In this document: positions 26,261 to 36,425 of the stretch, piece after piece
How positions within the stretch are numbered: the first letter of the stretch is position 1
Layout: each line of letters begins with the position of its first letter
DNA from: Acinetobacter colistiniresistens
GTDB lineage: Bacteria > Pseudomonadota > Gammaproteobacteria > Pseudomonadales > Moraxellaceae
DNA length: 64,000 nucleotides
Direction: 5' to 3'
Assembly: GCF_000413935.1 (NCBI RefSeq)
Contig: NZ_KE340379.1
Coordinates: forward strand, 146,248-210,247
Made by a program: the position numbers and the translations under genes
The notes under the pieces: model-generated
Told to the model about the DNA's origin: nothing
The model's input: only the letters and a program-made list of their open reading frames with translations
Database searches by the model: none

Positions 26261-27700
26261 CTAAGACAACTTAAATGCCTCAATTGCACGAAGACGACTC
26301 ATTTTTAAATCAACGATTGGCTGAGGATAATCCACTGATGAAGCCTGATGTTTTGCATAAGGTTCATGGATTGTTTTGTGATCAAGTTGGGCCAGCTCTG
26401 GAACCCATTGACGAATATACTCACCTTCTGGATCAAATTTCTGTGATTGAGTGATCGGGTTAAATACGCGAAAGTAGGGTACAGCATCGGTTCCTGTGGA
26501 GGCACACCACTGCCATCCACCATTATTGGCAGCCAAATCTCCATCAATCAAATGCTGCATAAACCACTGTTCACCTTTACGCCAGTCAATCAGCAAGTTT
26601 TTGCTTAAGAACATGGCACAAATCATACGAACACGATTATGCATCCAACCTGTTGCCAGCATTTGCCGCATGCCTGCATCAATAATTGGAATTCCAGTTT
26701 GCCCTTGTTGCCATTTTTTTAAAGCAATGGGGTCATCCCGCCAGCGGATTCTTTTCGTGACAGACTGAAAGGACAGATGTTTTGAAACCTGAGGGAAGTC
26801 AAACAGCACATGTTGATAAAACTCGCGCCAAAGTAGTTCATCTAACCATGTCTGTTGACCTTCAGACTGAATTTCAAAATGGCCATGCTGCTGCCGAAAT
26901 AGAGCTTGCAGACATTGGCGAATGGAAATAACGCCGATATTTAAATAGGCTGAAAGCTGACTAGTTCCCGATAGAGCAGGCAAATCTCGTACTGTTTTAT
27001 AGTCAGTCAGGTGTTCATCAATAAATTGATCCAGTAGTGTGAGGGCGTGTTGTTCACCCACTGGCCATGCGGTAGAGCGACTGGTTGAAATCTGTTGACT
27101 ATAATCGCCTTGTAGTTGTTGAAGATCACACTGTTGGAAAAGCGGATCGTCCAGTGCTACTGGTTGTTGAATCGGAGGTACTGGATAGCATTGCGGTAGA
27201 CCATGCTGTAAACGTTGATAACAGGTTTTCTTAAATGCACCAAAGACTTGATAGGGTTGGCTGGATTGATTGCGGATCGAAGCGACAGGAAATAGGGTTC
27301 GATCATGAAAAAGTATCAATTCTTTTTGCTGCTGATTCAAAAGCTTTTGTACAGCCTGATCCCGTTTTAATTCATTAACTGCCAGCTCAATATTGGCATA
27401 AATATTTTGGATTGGCATGCGTTGGGTGAGTTGCCTGATAAAATCAGGGATATCCTTCCATAACGGAATGGTTTGGATCATTAAAGGAATATTGAGCTTA
27501 TCCAGTTGTTTTTTTAATTCTTGCAGTTGGCGTAAATAAAATTCGATTTTAATGGGTGCATCATCATGTTGTTGCCATTGTGCAGGTGAAAGGATCACCA
27601 GTGCCAGACATGAACCAGCCTGAGTTGCATGCCAAAGCGCAGCATGATCATGGATTCTTAAATCTTGGCGAAACCAAATCAGTTGGTAGGAGTGAGACAT
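26261..27700 (-). CDS. phrB: Deoxyribodipyrimidine photolyase
   Basis: A 479-residue class I CPD photolyase that repairs cyclobutane pyrimidine dimers with blue light. LIWFRQDLRIHDHAALWHA opens the MTHF-type antenna domain. The C-terminal FAD domain has TWLDELLWREFYQHVL, KKWQQGQTGIPIIDAGMRQM, TGWMHNRVRMICAMFLSKNL and GDLAANNGGWQWCASTGTDA, which hold FAD contacts and the electron-transfer Trp residues. A TTG at 27709 is in frame, but ATG at 27700 is preferred; no clear Shine-Dalgarno site is seen for either. Confidence 0.95.
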   Translation of the reverse strand: MSHSYQLIWFRQDLRIHDHAALWHATQAGSCLALVILSPAQWQQHDDAPIKIEFYLRQLQELKKQLDKLNIPLMIQTIPLWKDIPDFIRQLTQRMPIQNIYANIELAVNELKRDQAVQKLLNQQQKELILFHDRTLFPVASIRNQSSQPYQVFGAFKKTCYQRLQHGLPQCYPVPPIQQPVALDDPLFQQCDLQQLQGDYSQQISTSRSTAWPVGEQHALTLLDQFIDEHLTDYKTVRDLPALSGTSQLSAYLNIGVISIRQCLQALFRQQHGHFEIQSEGQQTWLDELLWREFYQHVLFDFPQVSKHLSFQSVTKRIRWRDDPIALKKWQQGQTGIPIIDAGMRQMLATGWMHNRVRMICAMFLSKNLLIDWRKGEQWFMQHLIDGDLAANNGGWQWCASTGTDAVPYFRVFNPITQSQKFDPEGEYIRQWVPELAQLDHKTIHEPYAKHQASSVDYPQPIVDLKMSRLRAIEAFKLS

Positions 27701-27770
27701 AGTTGACAACGAAGACGGTGATTAAAATGACCTTAAGCGATTTTCTGATTTTGGAAAAGTACTTGGCAAT

Positions 27771-27800
27771 AAAAAAGCAAAGCCGAAGCTTTGCTTTTTT
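27771..27800 (-). terminator. Terminator after the SlyD-like gene
   Basis: AAAAAAGCAAAGC and GCTTTGCTTTTTT form a perfect 13-base stem with a CGAA loop. It lies 17 bases past the stop of the minus-strand PPIase gene. Confidence 0.9.
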
Positions 27801-27817
27801 CATCTAATTCAAAAGAA

Positions 27818-28300
27818 TTAGTGGTGGTGACCACCTGCACCGTGAACGTGACCGTGATCTAATTCTTCTTGAGAAGCATCACGGATTTCAACGATTTCAA
27901 CTTCGAAAGTAAGGTCTTGACCAGCAAGCGGGAAGTTCGCATCAACGATGATGTTGTCACCTTCAATTGCTTTAACGGTTACGATTTGAACACCGTCATC
28001 AGTTTGAGCTTGGAACTGCATACCCGGTTGGATGTTGTCCACACCTTGGAACATTTGAGCCGGAACTTCTTGAACGAGGTCAGGGTTGTATTCGCCATAA
28101 CCTTCAGCAGCTGGAACATTTACAGTGAATTTTTCACCAACAGTTTTACCTGTAAGTGCATTTTCTAAACCAGGAATGATGTTGCCCGCGCCGTGCAAAT
28201 ATGCAAGTGGTTCACCTTGAGACTGGTCAAGTGTTTCACCCTCAGCGTTTGTTAAAGTGTAGTGGAATGAAACCACGTGGTTATTTGCAATAGCAGTCAT
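27818..28300 (-). CDS. slyD: FKBP-type peptidyl-prolyl isomerase, SlyD-like
   Basis: A 160-residue SlyD-like chaperone/isomerase. FHYTLTNAEGETLDQS, YLHGAGNIIPGLENALTGK (FKBP core), then the insert-in-flap chaperone domain (VPAAEGYGEYNPDLVQEVP), then the closing FKBP strands (NFPLAGQDLTFEVEIVEI). The tail GHVHGAGGHHH is His-rich, short compared with E. coli SlyD, and could bind nickel or other metals. Of three possible starts, ATG at 28300 has GGA eight bases upstream and is preferred; ATG at 28318 would add six residues. Confidence 0.92.
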   Translation of the reverse strand: MTAIANNHVVSFHYTLTNAEGETLDQSQGEPLAYLHGAGNIIPGLENALTGKTVGEKFTVNVPAAEGYGEYNPDLVQEVPAQMFQGVDNIQPGMQFQAQTDDGVQIVTVKAIEGDNIIVDANFPLAGQDLTFEVEIVEIRDASQEELDHGHVHGAGGHHH

Positions 28301-28427
28301 GTTTTGAATCCATGTCATCAATAGTTTTAAACTGTAATATCATAAAGTGAAAAATAGATTTTGTTGACTATTTTCCACTTTTTGAAACGATTTAGTTAAA
28401 TATTGAGACGAAATATCAAATTTCAAC

Positions 28428-29714
28428 TCAATACAGTTTAATTTTTGGACGGACACGACGCGTCAAAAAATCTTTCATGGTGAGCATGCCTGCTTGAGTA
28501 TAACCATGAATATTGGCTTGATGCAGTCGATATAGTGATACATACATGGTTTTGGCAATAAAACCCTGTACGCTGACATCACCCAACAATTCTCCCACAG
28601 CCTGATTATGGCTAAGTGACACCAGAGATCCTTTCTCGTTAAACGTGAACATTGGTTGCGGAGAACCTGATAAACGTGCAGCCATCGCCTCGACCAAGAA
28701 AGTGGCTTGCTGACTTGCCACTTGTGCACGTGGGCCTAATGGTGGCTGGCGTGCATCTAGTTGACAGTTGGCGCAGTCACCAAAAGCAAACACATTTGGA
28801 TCAGAGTAGGTTTGTAAGGTTGCATAGACCATTAAACGATTGATCTTGTCACGTTTAAAATCATGGAAAGATTCTAGAACTTTGGGTGCTTTTACACCTG
28901 CGGCCCAGACGGTAATATCTGAGTGTAAGACGCTGCCATTACTAAAATAGACGTTTGATTCATCGACCTTTTGTACTTTATGTTGGGTCAGAATTTCAAT
29001 GCCCATTTTCTTCAGTTGTTTGGCACTATGCGCAGCGGTTTTCTCTGTCAATGCAGGCAAGATACGATCAGAAGCTTCGATCAAGGTAATTTTGACCTGT
29101 TTAGGGTCAATTTTCTTTAAGCCATAACGATAGAAGTTTTTGGTGGTTTCAATCAGTTCTGCTGCCAGTTCAACTCCCGTTGCACCCGCACCGACAATCC
29201 CGATATTTAAGGCACGTTCAGTTGGCTGGTTTTGTGCTTCGATATACAGATGAAACAAATCCTGTTGGAAAATGTCTGCTTGTTGGCGGCTATCAAGGAA
29301 ATGACAATATTCACGTACACCTTCTGTGCCGAAGTCATTGGACACAGAACCGACAGCAAGCACAAGCGTGTCGTAGCTTAGCGTCTGGGTGAGTGGAGTA
29401 TGTTCTTTGGAAAGCTGTGGGGGAGAAAGTGTAATTTGTTTTTTATCTTTATTAACATCAACGAGAGTACCAAGGACGAACTCAAAATGATGTTTTTCGG
29501 CGTGGGCAAAATAATTGGTTTGTTCTTCGTGCGGATTGAGCGAGCCAGCTGCGATTTCGTGAAGGAGAGGTTTCCATATATGCGTGAGGTTTTGGTCGAC
29601 TAGGGTAATTCGGGCTTTCTTACGTCTGCCAAAACGTTCACCTAGTTGTGTCGCAAGCTCTAAACCACCTGCGCCACCGCCCACAATCACGATATGATGT
29701 AAGGTTTTACTCAT
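28428..29714 (-). CDS. ndh: Type II NADH:quinone oxidoreductase (NDH-2)
   Basis: A 428-residue peripheral membrane flavoprotein that passes electrons from NADH to quinone without pumping protons. Two dinucleotide-binding motifs are visible: IVGGGAGGLELATQLG near the N-terminus for FAD and GIVGAGATGVELAAELIE around residues 165-180 for NADH. AFGDCANC is the second FAD contact and GPRAQVASQQA the quinone-site region. The C-terminal part (MYVSLYRLHQANIHGYTQA) matches the membrane-attaching end. AGG lies six bases before the ATG. Confidence 0.9.
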   Translation of the reverse strand: MSKTLHHIVIVGGGAGGLELATQLGERFGRRKKARITLVDQNLTHIWKPLLHEIAAGSLNPHEEQTNYFAHAEKHHFEFVLGTLVDVNKDKKQITLSPPQLSKEHTPLTQTLSYDTLVLAVGSVSNDFGTEGVREYCHFLDSRQQADIFQQDLFHLYIEAQNQPTERALNIGIVGAGATGVELAAELIETTKNFYRYGLKKIDPKQVKITLIEASDRILPALTEKTAAHSAKQLKKMGIEILTQHKVQKVDESNVYFSNGSVLHSDITVWAAGVKAPKVLESFHDFKRDKINRLMVYATLQTYSDPNVFAFGDCANCQLDARQPPLGPRAQVASQQATFLVEAMAARLSGSPQPMFTFNEKGSLVSLSHNQAVGELLGDVSVQGFIAKTMYVSLYRLHQANIHGYTQAGMLTMKDFLTRRVRPKIKLY

Positions 29715-29736
29715 GATTAACCTAATTTTTTTTGTG

Positions 29737-29764
29737 AAAGGATGGCTGGATTATGCCATCCTTT
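29737..29764. terminator. Hairpin between dacC and ndh
   Basis: AAAGGATGGC and GCCATCCTTT pair perfectly around an 8-base loop, with T-rich sequence following on the plus strand. It is downstream of the minus-strand dacC, but the minus-strand side lacks a clean T-run, so its role is uncertain. Confidence 0.4.
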
Positions 29765-29809
29765 TTTCAATATTGTATTGGTAATCTTGATAGAAAAAGT
29801 AGGTTTTTT

Positions 29810-31129
29810 TTAACCTTGATTTAAAGGGTAAAGTTTTGGGTTTTTAGTGTCATTTGTTGAAAAAAAACTGAACAGATTAGAAAACCAGATCATAATTTTC
29901 TGGAAAATGTTGGCTTCTTCAATCTGTACATCATTCTCGATTTGTAAGCTGCGGATCAACTGGTTATTTTGATAAATTGATACGGTAGCCAAGTTCATGA
30001 CTTGCGTTAAAGGTGCAGTTAAGTGTTGTTCATTCAGTTCAACATTAATGCGTGTGTTGGTGGTTTGAAGCGGTTCAACCGTGGTGACTTGTTGATTGGC
30101 ATCAATCAAATGAATGCGTTGAGTCAATAAATCAAACGTATTTAAGTCAATTGGTGTTGTTTGACCATATAAAGAGGTGGTCACAATGGTTGGCTGCTGT
30201 GTTTCGACCTTAAACATTTTCAAGGTTGATTTAATCACGGGCAGTTCTGCAATCAATCTTTGCTTAGGGATCACTTCTTCATCACGGGTATAGGTATAAG
30301 CCAAGTTCATCAATTTGTGTGCAACCTCAGCACGTTTCACTGCACTTGGTGTACCTAACACCACCACAATCAAACGACGTTTTTCAACATTTGGGTTAAA
30401 AGTCGGGCGTTCTGCAGTTAATGCAAGATTATAACCCGCGGCCTTGGTGAAACCGGTCTTTAAACCATCTGCAGTTGGATCCATTTTCAAGGCAAGATTG
30501 GTGGCATGGTGAAAATGTTGGTTATAGCTAAAGCTTGGCATTTTTGAATAATATAAGTATTCAGGGGTTTGCTTCACAATCGCTTTTGCCAACAAGCTGA
30601 GATCTGCTGCTGTTGAATAATGATCGGTCATGGTAATCCCAGCAGGATTGCTGAAATGGGTATCCTTCATGCCTAACGCTTGTGCTTCCTGATTCATTCG
30701 CGCAACAAATTGTGGCACGCTGCCCGAGATTTTTTCAGCTAACGTGACAGCTGCATCATTCGCGGACATGACAATCAGCCCTGCCAAAAGTTGATCAACC
30801 GAAATTTGTTCACCAGCTTTCAGGTACATTTGTGATTCATCCCACATCACGGTACTCACAACAGGCGTTGCGGTTAGGACTTCTTCTTTACGTAATTTAC
30901 CTGCTTCAATCTCCTTTAAGGCAATATAGGCCACCATCATTTTGGTGAGAGATGCAGGGGCACGTTGAACATGACTATTATGCTCTGCAATGATTTGCCC
31001 TGACTGGGCATCAATCACTGACCAAGCTTGTGCTTCAACTGTTTCAGGAGCAATGTTAAGTAAATTTGCATGTGCCAGATTTGCACAGATGAGACTCAAC
31101 AACGTAAAGAGGGGGAGAAGAAATTTCAC
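29810..31129 (-). CDS. dacC: D-alanyl-D-alanine carboxypeptidase, PBP5/6 type
   Basis: A 439-residue penicillin-binding protein that trims the terminal D-Ala from peptidoglycan pentapeptides. Signal peptide 1-22 (NLAHA), active-site SLTK (Ser60, Lys63), SAND as the second motif and KTG in DGLKTGFTKAAG as the third. The C-terminal beta domain (about 285-390) and a hydrophobic/amphipathic end with IMIWFSNLFSFFS replace the classical anchor. Translation probably starts at GTG (31127-31129), with AAGG seven bases upstream. Confidence 0.93.
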   Translation of the reverse strand: MKFLLPLFTLLSLICANLAHANLLNIAPETVEAQAWSVIDAQSGQIIAEHNSHVQRAPASLTKMMVAYIALKEIEAGKLRKEEVLTATPVVSTVMWDESQMYLKAGEQISVDQLLAGLIVMSANDAAVTLAEKISGSVPQFVARMNQEAQALGMKDTHFSNPAGITMTDHYSTAADLSLLAKAIVKQTPEYLYYSKMPSFSYNQHFHHATNLALKMDPTADGLKTGFTKAAGYNLALTAERPTFNPNVEKRRLIVVVLGTPSAVKRAEVAHKLMNLAYTYTRDEEVIPKQRLIAELPVIKSTLKMFKVETQQPTIVTTSLYGQTTPIDLNTFDLLTQRIHLIDANQQVTTVEPLQTTNTRINVELNEQHLTAPLTQVMNLATVSIYQNNQLIRSLQIENDVQIEEANIFQKIMIWFSNLFSFFSTNDTKNPKLYPLNQG

Positions 31130-31182
31130 GTGAATACCTTGTATAGCCGATCCAGTGGCCTTAAATGTGAGAGGAGAATGCT

Positions 31183-31242
31183 ATGACTTTTTTGTTGAAG
31201 AATCCAGCAACTTTTGCTGACAATTACGACATCTACGCATGA
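31183..31242 (+). CDS. Possible 19-residue leader or small peptide
   Basis: ATG at 31183 is preceded by GAGGAG with six bases of spacing, one of the strongest Shine-Dalgarno sites in the window. The frame encodes MTFLLKNPATFADNYDIYA and then TGA. It lies 58 bases before the M61 peptidase gene, which itself has a weak ribosome site. It could be a translated leader peptide or a chance ORF; no homology is known to me. Confidence 0.3.
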   Translation: MTFLLKNPATFADNYDIYA

Positions 31243-31300
31243 CTTTGTAAAAAAATGCTAAGCTGTGTGAAATTGTTCCTATTTTTCATGATTAGAAATT

Positions 31301-33007
31301 ATGTTGCACTATCAAATTGAGTTCGACGATTATCGCCAACACCTGATTCATGTCACCTTACGTTTTCTTGCCAATCCAAACCAAGAGTTGTGGTTGCCGA
31401 CTTGGATTCCTGGTAGTTATTTGATTCGAGAGTTTTCCAAGCATATTGAATCGGTAAAGGCCTCTGATGAAGCAGGGCGATTACTGAGTATTAAAAAAAC
31501 TGAGAAAAACCGTTGGCGCTTATTCAATACCGATCATGAACTGATTACGGTTGAATATGATGTCTATGCCTACGATCTGTCAGTACGCGGTGCCTATGTC
31601 GATCAAACGCGTTTGTATGTGAATCCTGCATGTGTCTGTTTAGGGCTGCAAGATCAGGAACATGCAGCATGTGAAGTTGAAGTATTTTTACCCGATGAAC
31701 TCAAGCATTTTCAGATTGCAACAGGCTTGGCTGCGAAAAGTTTGGTGAAGGGACGTTTTACTTTAAAAGCAGACCATTATGATCAATTGATTGATAGTCC
31801 ATTTGAATTGGCTGATCAGAGTCGCTTTAGTTTTGAAGCCCATGGCATTCCGCATGAATTTGTAATTTCAGGCCAGCACGCAACCAATTTGACCCGTTTA
31901 CAAGCAGATATTGAAAAGATCTGTCAAACTGAAATTCAGATGTTTGGTTCAGCACCCTTCCAGAACTATACCTTTATGACCATGGCGACAGGGAATAGCT
32001 ATGGTGGTCTGGAGCACTGTAATAGCACCAGTTTAATTACACCGCGTGATGATTTACCCCAAGCCAATGAGGCAGAAGAACCGTCTAAAGATTATCAACG
32101 CTTTTTAGGTCTTTGTAGCCATGAGTATTTTCACTCATGGTTGGTGAAATTTATTCGTCCTGAAAATTTTGCCAATTATGATTTGCATAAAGAAGCTTAC
32201 ACCAGCTTACTGTGGGTTTTTGAAGGGTTTACGTCTTATTACGATGATCTGATTTTATTGCGTAGTGGCGTGATTTCACAGAAATCCTATCTAGATTTGT
32301 TAAAAGCACAAATTGATCGTTATCTGCAAAATCCTGGGCGTATGATTCAATCGGTTTCAGAGTCTAGCTTTGATGCGTGGATCAAATTCTACCGTCAAGA
32401 TGAAAACTCGAATAATGCTGGAACCAGTTATTATAACAAAGGCAGTTTAGTGGCACTTTGTTTAGACTTAGGACTACGTTTACGTGGCTCAAACCTTGAT
32501 GCCTTAATGCGTCGTTTATATGAAAACACCCAGAATGGGATTCAAGTGAATGATCGCACCATTTTTGAATTGTGTCATGACCTCACGGGCGATAACTGGA
32601 TTGAGCAGATCAATCATTTAATTAACACGACTGATGAATTGCCACTCGATCAGCTGTTCCCTGAATTTGGTTTGAGCTACACCGTTAAAAGTGACAAGAC
32701 TTTACCGTTTGGCCTAAAAGTTGTAGATAAAGCTGAAGGGGTTGTGGTGCAACAGCTTCGTCGTGATAGTGCTGCGGCACAAGCGGGTTTGTCTGCTAAT
32801 GATGTGATTATTGCAATTGATGGTATCAAAGCCTCAGAAAAACTTTTGGCTAAATATGCAAAACAACACGGCGTATTTACGGTATTTGCTTTCCGTCGCG
32901 ATGAGTTATTGCAATTTGAACTACAAGCGGGTGAAAACACCTTAACCACGGTGGAGTTAAATGTTGAGGATCAACACAAAGTTGATCGTTGGTTAAAAAC
33001 ATCTTGA
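31301..33007 (+). CDS. M61-family glycyl aminopeptidase with PDZ domain
   Basis: A 568-residue cytosolic-looking metallopeptidase. The N-terminal beta domain (ELWLPTWIPGSYLIREFSKH) is typical of M61. The zinc site HEYFH (His274, Glu275, His278) and the downstream Glu in LLWVFEGFTSYYDDL are intact. A PDZ-like domain occupies about 465-550 (GVVVQQLRRDSAAAQAGLSA, NDVIIAIDG). The family removes N-terminal Gly or Ala from peptides. No signal peptide is present. Confidence 0.92.
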   Translation: MLHYQIEFDDYRQHLIHVTLRFLANPNQELWLPTWIPGSYLIREFSKHIESVKASDEAGRLLSIKKTEKNRWRLFNTDHELITVEYDVYAYDLSVRGAYVDQTRLYVNPACVCLGLQDQEHAACEVEVFLPDELKHFQIATGLAAKSLVKGRFTLKADHYDQLIDSPFELADQSRFSFEAHGIPHEFVISGQHATNLTRLQADIEKICQTEIQMFGSAPFQNYTFMTMATGNSYGGLEHCNSTSLITPRDDLPQANEAEEPSKDYQRFLGLCSHEYFHSWLVKFIRPENFANYDLHKEAYTSLLWVFEGFTSYYDDLILLRSGVISQKSYLDLLKAQIDRYLQNPGRMIQSVSESSFDAWIKFYRQDENSNNAGTSYYNKGSLVALCLDLGLRLRGSNLDALMRRLYENTQNGIQVNDRTIFELCHDLTGDNWIEQINHLINTTDELPLDQLFPEFGLSYTVKSDKTLPFGLKVVDKAEGVVVQQLRRDSAAAQAGLSANDVIIAIDGIKASEKLLAKYAKQHGVFTVFAFRRDELLQFELQAGENTLTTVELNVEDQHKVDRWLKTS

Positions 33008-33078
33008 TATGTAGATCAATTGAAAGAGCAAACCCTCTTTCAATTGATCTAAACCAAAAGCTGCTCGAATAAAAAGCC

Positions 33079-33462
33079 TTATTGAGGTTTGCTCACAAAG
33101 CGCGAGATCCCTCTAAATTCAGCAATAATTTCATTGAGCTGATTACTAACACTAATATCATAAATTTCAGATCGTCCGCTCGGTGCTTTGAAGCTGGCCG
33201 TGGCTGTTAGAGTATCACCGACTTTTCCCGGCCGAATATAGCTGATATTGCAATGCTGTCCGACTGCAGGTTGTTCACTGTTACAGGCGATTGCGAAGGC
33301 GCTGTCAGCAATCGCAAAAATAATGGCACCGTGACAAGTACCGTGGCCTTGAGTGTGGTTTTCTGTTACGGTTAACTGAACTTGAGCAGAACGATGGCCT
33401 GAGCTGATGAGTGTGGCACCTAACATCTGCATTACAGCATCTTGTTGAAATAAAAGATTCAT
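33079..33462 (-). CDS. PaaI-type hotdog thioesterase
   Basis: A 127-residue hotdog protein. GHGTCHGAIIFAIADSAFAIACNS is the PaaI active-site signature with the catalytic Asp in ADSAF. GQHCNISYIRPGKVGDTLTATA and SGRSEIYDISV complete the fold. PaaI hydrolyses phenylacetyl-CoA-type thioesters to release CoA, but no paa catabolic genes are nearby, so the substrate is open. Confidence 0.87.
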   Translation of the reverse strand: MNLLFQQDAVMQMLGATLISSGHRSAQVQLTVTENHTQGHGTCHGAIIFAIADSAFAIACNSEQPAVGQHCNISYIRPGKVGDTLTATASFKAPSGRSEIYDISVSNQLNEIIAEFRGISRFVSKPQ

Positions 33463-34073
33463 CTGAATATCTTTCTTGTTTATATTTGATACGATTTTTA
33501 ATATAAAATAAATTTATTGAATCATAAAAGCTGTTTTTATAAAATGTCTGCAAGTGAGTTCAACATTTTCTCAACGCATTTTATTATCTCGAATGTGAAG
33601 AGATCTATTGGGTCCTTTACAAAGAGCAACTGTGAGATTTGTCTTGCTATTGTAAGGTTGCTAGGGCAATAGCGAGGTGTTCCCTATAGTCTGAAAATCA
33701 AATTGCAAGTTTTATGCAATGCGGACGTTACCACTAAAGAATTAACGAATTCTTCATCTAAGTCTGTCAAAATAAGACAGGCTATTTCGTAACTTATGTA
33801 TTTGTTTGCTAAATGATCAATTCGATATGTAGATTTGAAGCGAGCAGCGGTTTGTATTTGAAAAGACAAAACTTGGCCGCATATATACATCGACGAATGC
33901 TACTATTATATCATTTTGTAGTATTTTTTATCGAAATGTCGTTATCACAGGATATTGCGTTGACTCGCATGTGATGAACGCTGATACTCTCAAGTTTGTT
34001 TCAGCAAATCGGTTCTAGGAACTGGGCCACAAGCGCAGTTTTCCGTAACTCAATCCAACACAAGGGGCTATAT
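33463..34073. other. 611-base intergenic region before the monomeric isocitrate dehydrogenase
   Basis: No convincing gene; short frames here have no ribosome sites or recognisable sequence. It holds an inverted repeat GCTATTG (33646-33652) with CAATAGC (33667-33673) and a looser pair ATCACA/TGTGAT around 33945-33974. It is the longest gene-free stretch in the window and must contain the promoters of two divergent genes, probably with a long untranslated leader before 34074. Confidence 0.6.
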
Positions 34074-36305
34074 ATGGCTGGTGGAAAGTCAAAAATCATT
34101 TACACACTGACTGATGAGGCGCCGTTATTAGCGACTTATTCATTGCTACCGATCATTGAGACCTTTACCAAACCTGCTGGCATCGAGATTGTAAAAAGTG
34201 ATATCTCTGTTGCAGCACGTGTACTCGCAGAATTTTCAGATTACCTTAAAGATGAGCAAAAGGTAAACAATAACCTTGCTGAGTTAGGTCGTCTTACCCA
34301 AGATCCAGATACAAACATTATTAAACTTCCAAACATCAGTGCTTCTGTTGCGCAGTTAGTGTCTTGTATCAAAGAGCTCCAGTCGAAGGGCTATGCAATT
34401 CCTGATTATCCAGAAAACCCAACAACTGAAGAAGAAAAAGAAATCAAGGCACGTTATGGTAAATGCCTTGGTTCAGCAGTAAACCCAGTATTGCGTGAGG
34501 GTAACTCTGATCGCCGTGCGCCAGCTGCTGTGAAAAATTATGCAAAAAAACACCCGCATTCAATGAGCGAGTGGAAACAATGGTCTCAAACTCACGTTTC
34601 TCACATGGACGAAGGCGACTTCTACCACGGTGAAAAATCTATGACTTTAGACCGTGCGCGTAATGTGAAAATGGAACTCATCACCAAGTCAGGTGAAACC
34701 ATTGTGCTTAAGCCTAAAGTTGCGCTTCAAGACGGTGAAATCATTGACTCGATGTTTATGAGCAAAAAAGCCCTATGCGATTTCTACGAGAAAGAACTCG
34801 AAGACTGTCGTGAAGCAGGCATCCTGTTCTCATTACACGTTAAAGCAACCATGATGAAAGTATCACACCCGATCGTTTTCGGTCACTGTGTGAAAATTTA
34901 CTATAAAGATGCTTTCGAAAAACACGGTAAATTATTTGACGAACTCGGTATTAACGTGAACAACGGTATGGCTGGTCTTTATGAAAAGATCGAAACTTTA
35001 CCGACTTCACTCCGTGAAGAAATTATCGAAGATTTACATGCTTGCCAAGAACACCGTCCTGCACTTGCAATGGTTGATTCTGCAAAAGGCATTACCAACT
35101 TCCATTCACCGAATGACGTGATTGTCGATGCTTCTATGCCTGCAATGATCCGTGGTGGTGGTAAAATGTGGGGCGCTGACGGCAAACCTTATGATTGTAA
35201 AGCGGTTATGCCTGAGTCAACTTTCGCACGTATTTACCAAGAAATGATCAATTTCTGTAAGTGGAATGGTAACTTCGACCCACGTACCATGGGTACTGTG
35301 CCAAACGTTGGTTTGATGGCGCAAAAAGCTGAAGAATACGGTTCACACGACAAGACTTTCGAAATTTCTGAGGCGGGTATTGCCAACATCACTGACCTAG
35401 ATACTGGCGAAGTGTTGATGAGTCAGAATGTAGAAGAAGGCGATATCTGGCGTATGTGTCAGGTGAAAGATGCACCGATCCGTGACTGGGTGAAACTTGC
35501 AGTTACACGTGCACGTAACTCTGGCATGCCTGCAATCTTCTGGTTAGACCCGTACCGTCCACATGAAAATGAATTGATCAAGAAAGTTGAAAAATACTTG
35601 AAAGATCATGACACCACAGGTCTTGATATCCAAATCATGTCACAAGTACGTGCAATGCGTTATACGCTTGAACGTGTTGCGCGTGGTTTAGATACCATTT
35701 CAGTAACGGGTAATATCTTACGTGATTACTTAACTGACTTGTTCCCGATCATGGAATTGGGTACTTCAGCGAAAATGTTGTCGATCGTGCCGTTAATGGC
35801 CGGTGGTGGCATGTACGAAACAGGTGCGGGTGGTTCAGCGCCGAAGCATGTTCAGCAGTTGGTTGAAGAAAACCACTTACGCTGGGATTCTCTCGGTGAG
35901 TTCCTTGCATTGGCAGTGTCTTTAGAAGAGCTTGGCATTAAAGAAGACAATAACCGTGCGAAATTGCTTGCCAAGACGCTTGATCAAGCAACAGGCAAAC
36001 TTCTTGATAACGACAAGTCTCCATCACGCCGTACAGGTGAACTTGATAACCGTGGCAGCCACTTCTACTTAGCATTGTACTGGGCTGAAGCATTAGCAGC
36101 TCAAGACGAAGATGCTGAGTTAAAAGCGAAATTTGCGCCACTTGCAAAAGCATTGGCTGAAAATGAGCAGAAGATTGTGGCTGAGCTTGCGCAAGTACAA
36201 GGTCAAGCTGCTGATATCGGTGGTTACTACGCCATTGACACTGCGAAAGTCAGTGCTGTAATGCGTCCAAGTTCTACATTGAATGCGGCACTTGAAACAG
36301 CTTAA
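34074..36305 (+). CDS. Monomeric NADP-dependent isocitrate dehydrogenase
   Basis: A 743-residue monomeric-type enzyme that decarboxylates isocitrate to 2-oxoglutarate with [41 protein letters not shown] (isocitrate-binding Ser and Arg residues), [18 protein letters not shown] and [14 protein letters not shown] are family blocks. The protein is unrelated in length and sequence to the dimeric enzyme at 37439-38695. The frame opens at 33996, but ATG at 34074 has AAGGGG six bases upstream and gives the standard N-terminus. In related gamma-proteobacteria the monomeric form is often cold- or carbon-source-regulated. Confidence 0.95.
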   Translation: MAGGKSKIIYTLTDEAPLLATYSLLPIIETFTKPAGIEIVKSDISVAARVLAEFSDYLKDEQKVNNNLAELGRLTQDPDTNIIKLPNISASVAQLVSCIKELQSKGYAIPDYPENPTTEEEKEIKARYGKCLGSAVNPVLREGNSDRRAPAAVKNYAKKHPHSMSEWKQWSQTHVSHMDEGDFYHGEKSMTLDRARNVKMELITKSGETIVLKPKVALQDGEIIDSMFMSKKALCDFYEKELEDCREAGILFSLHVKATMMKVSHPIVFGHCVKIYYKDAFEKHGKLFDELGINVNNGMAGLYEKIETLPTSLREEIIEDLHACQEHRPALAMVDSAKGITNFHSPNDVIVDASMPAMIRGGGKMWGADGKPYDCKAVMPESTFARIYQEMINFCKWNGNFDPRTMGTVPNVGLMAQKAEEYGSHDKTFEISEAGIANITDLDTGEVLMSQNVEEGDIWRMCQVKDAPIRDWVKLAVTRARNSGMPAIFWLDPYRPHENELIKKVEKYLKDHDTTGLDIQIMSQVRAMRYTLERVARGLDTISVTGNILRDYLTDLFPIMELGTSAKMLSIVPLMAGGGMYETGAGGSAPKHVQQLVEENHLRWDSLGEFLALAVSLEELGIKEDNNRAKLLAKTLDQATGKLLDNDKSPSRRTGELDNRGSHFYLALYWAEALAAQDEDAELKAKFAPLAKALAENEQKIVAELAQVQGQAADIGGYYAIDTAKVSAVMRPSSTLNAALETA

Positions 36306-36339
36306 GTTTTAAAATATTACTGACATTTTGTTGGTCGTG

Positions 36340-36371
36340 AAAAAAGCCGATGCGAAAGCATCGGCTTTTTT
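36340..36371 (+). terminator. Terminator after monomeric isocitrate dehydrogenase
   Basis: AAAAAAGCCGATGC and GCATCGGCTTTTTT pair perfectly around GAAA. Confidence 0.9.
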
Positions 36372-36390
36372 GTATATGAGAGTTTATATT

Positions 36391-36412
36391 AAAGCCCACT
36401 TTCGTGGGCTTT
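36391..36412 (-). terminator. Hairpin at the end of the rluE gene
   Basis: AAAGCCCAC and GTGGGCTTT pair around TTTC, 13 bases past the stop of the minus-strand synthase gene. It probably terminates that gene, though the following minus-strand T-run is short. Confidence 0.6.
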
Positions 36413-36425
36413 ATATAATCAAAGA

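Noticed and set aside
29737..29764. Calling the hairpin a firm terminator for dacC
   Set aside because: The T-run is on the plus strand, while dacC is read on the minus strand, so only a tentative entry was kept.
33684..33890. 68-codon minus-strand frame in the 611-base intergenic region
   Set aside because: No Shine-Dalgarno site, no familiar motif, and a composition like noncoding AT-rich DNA.
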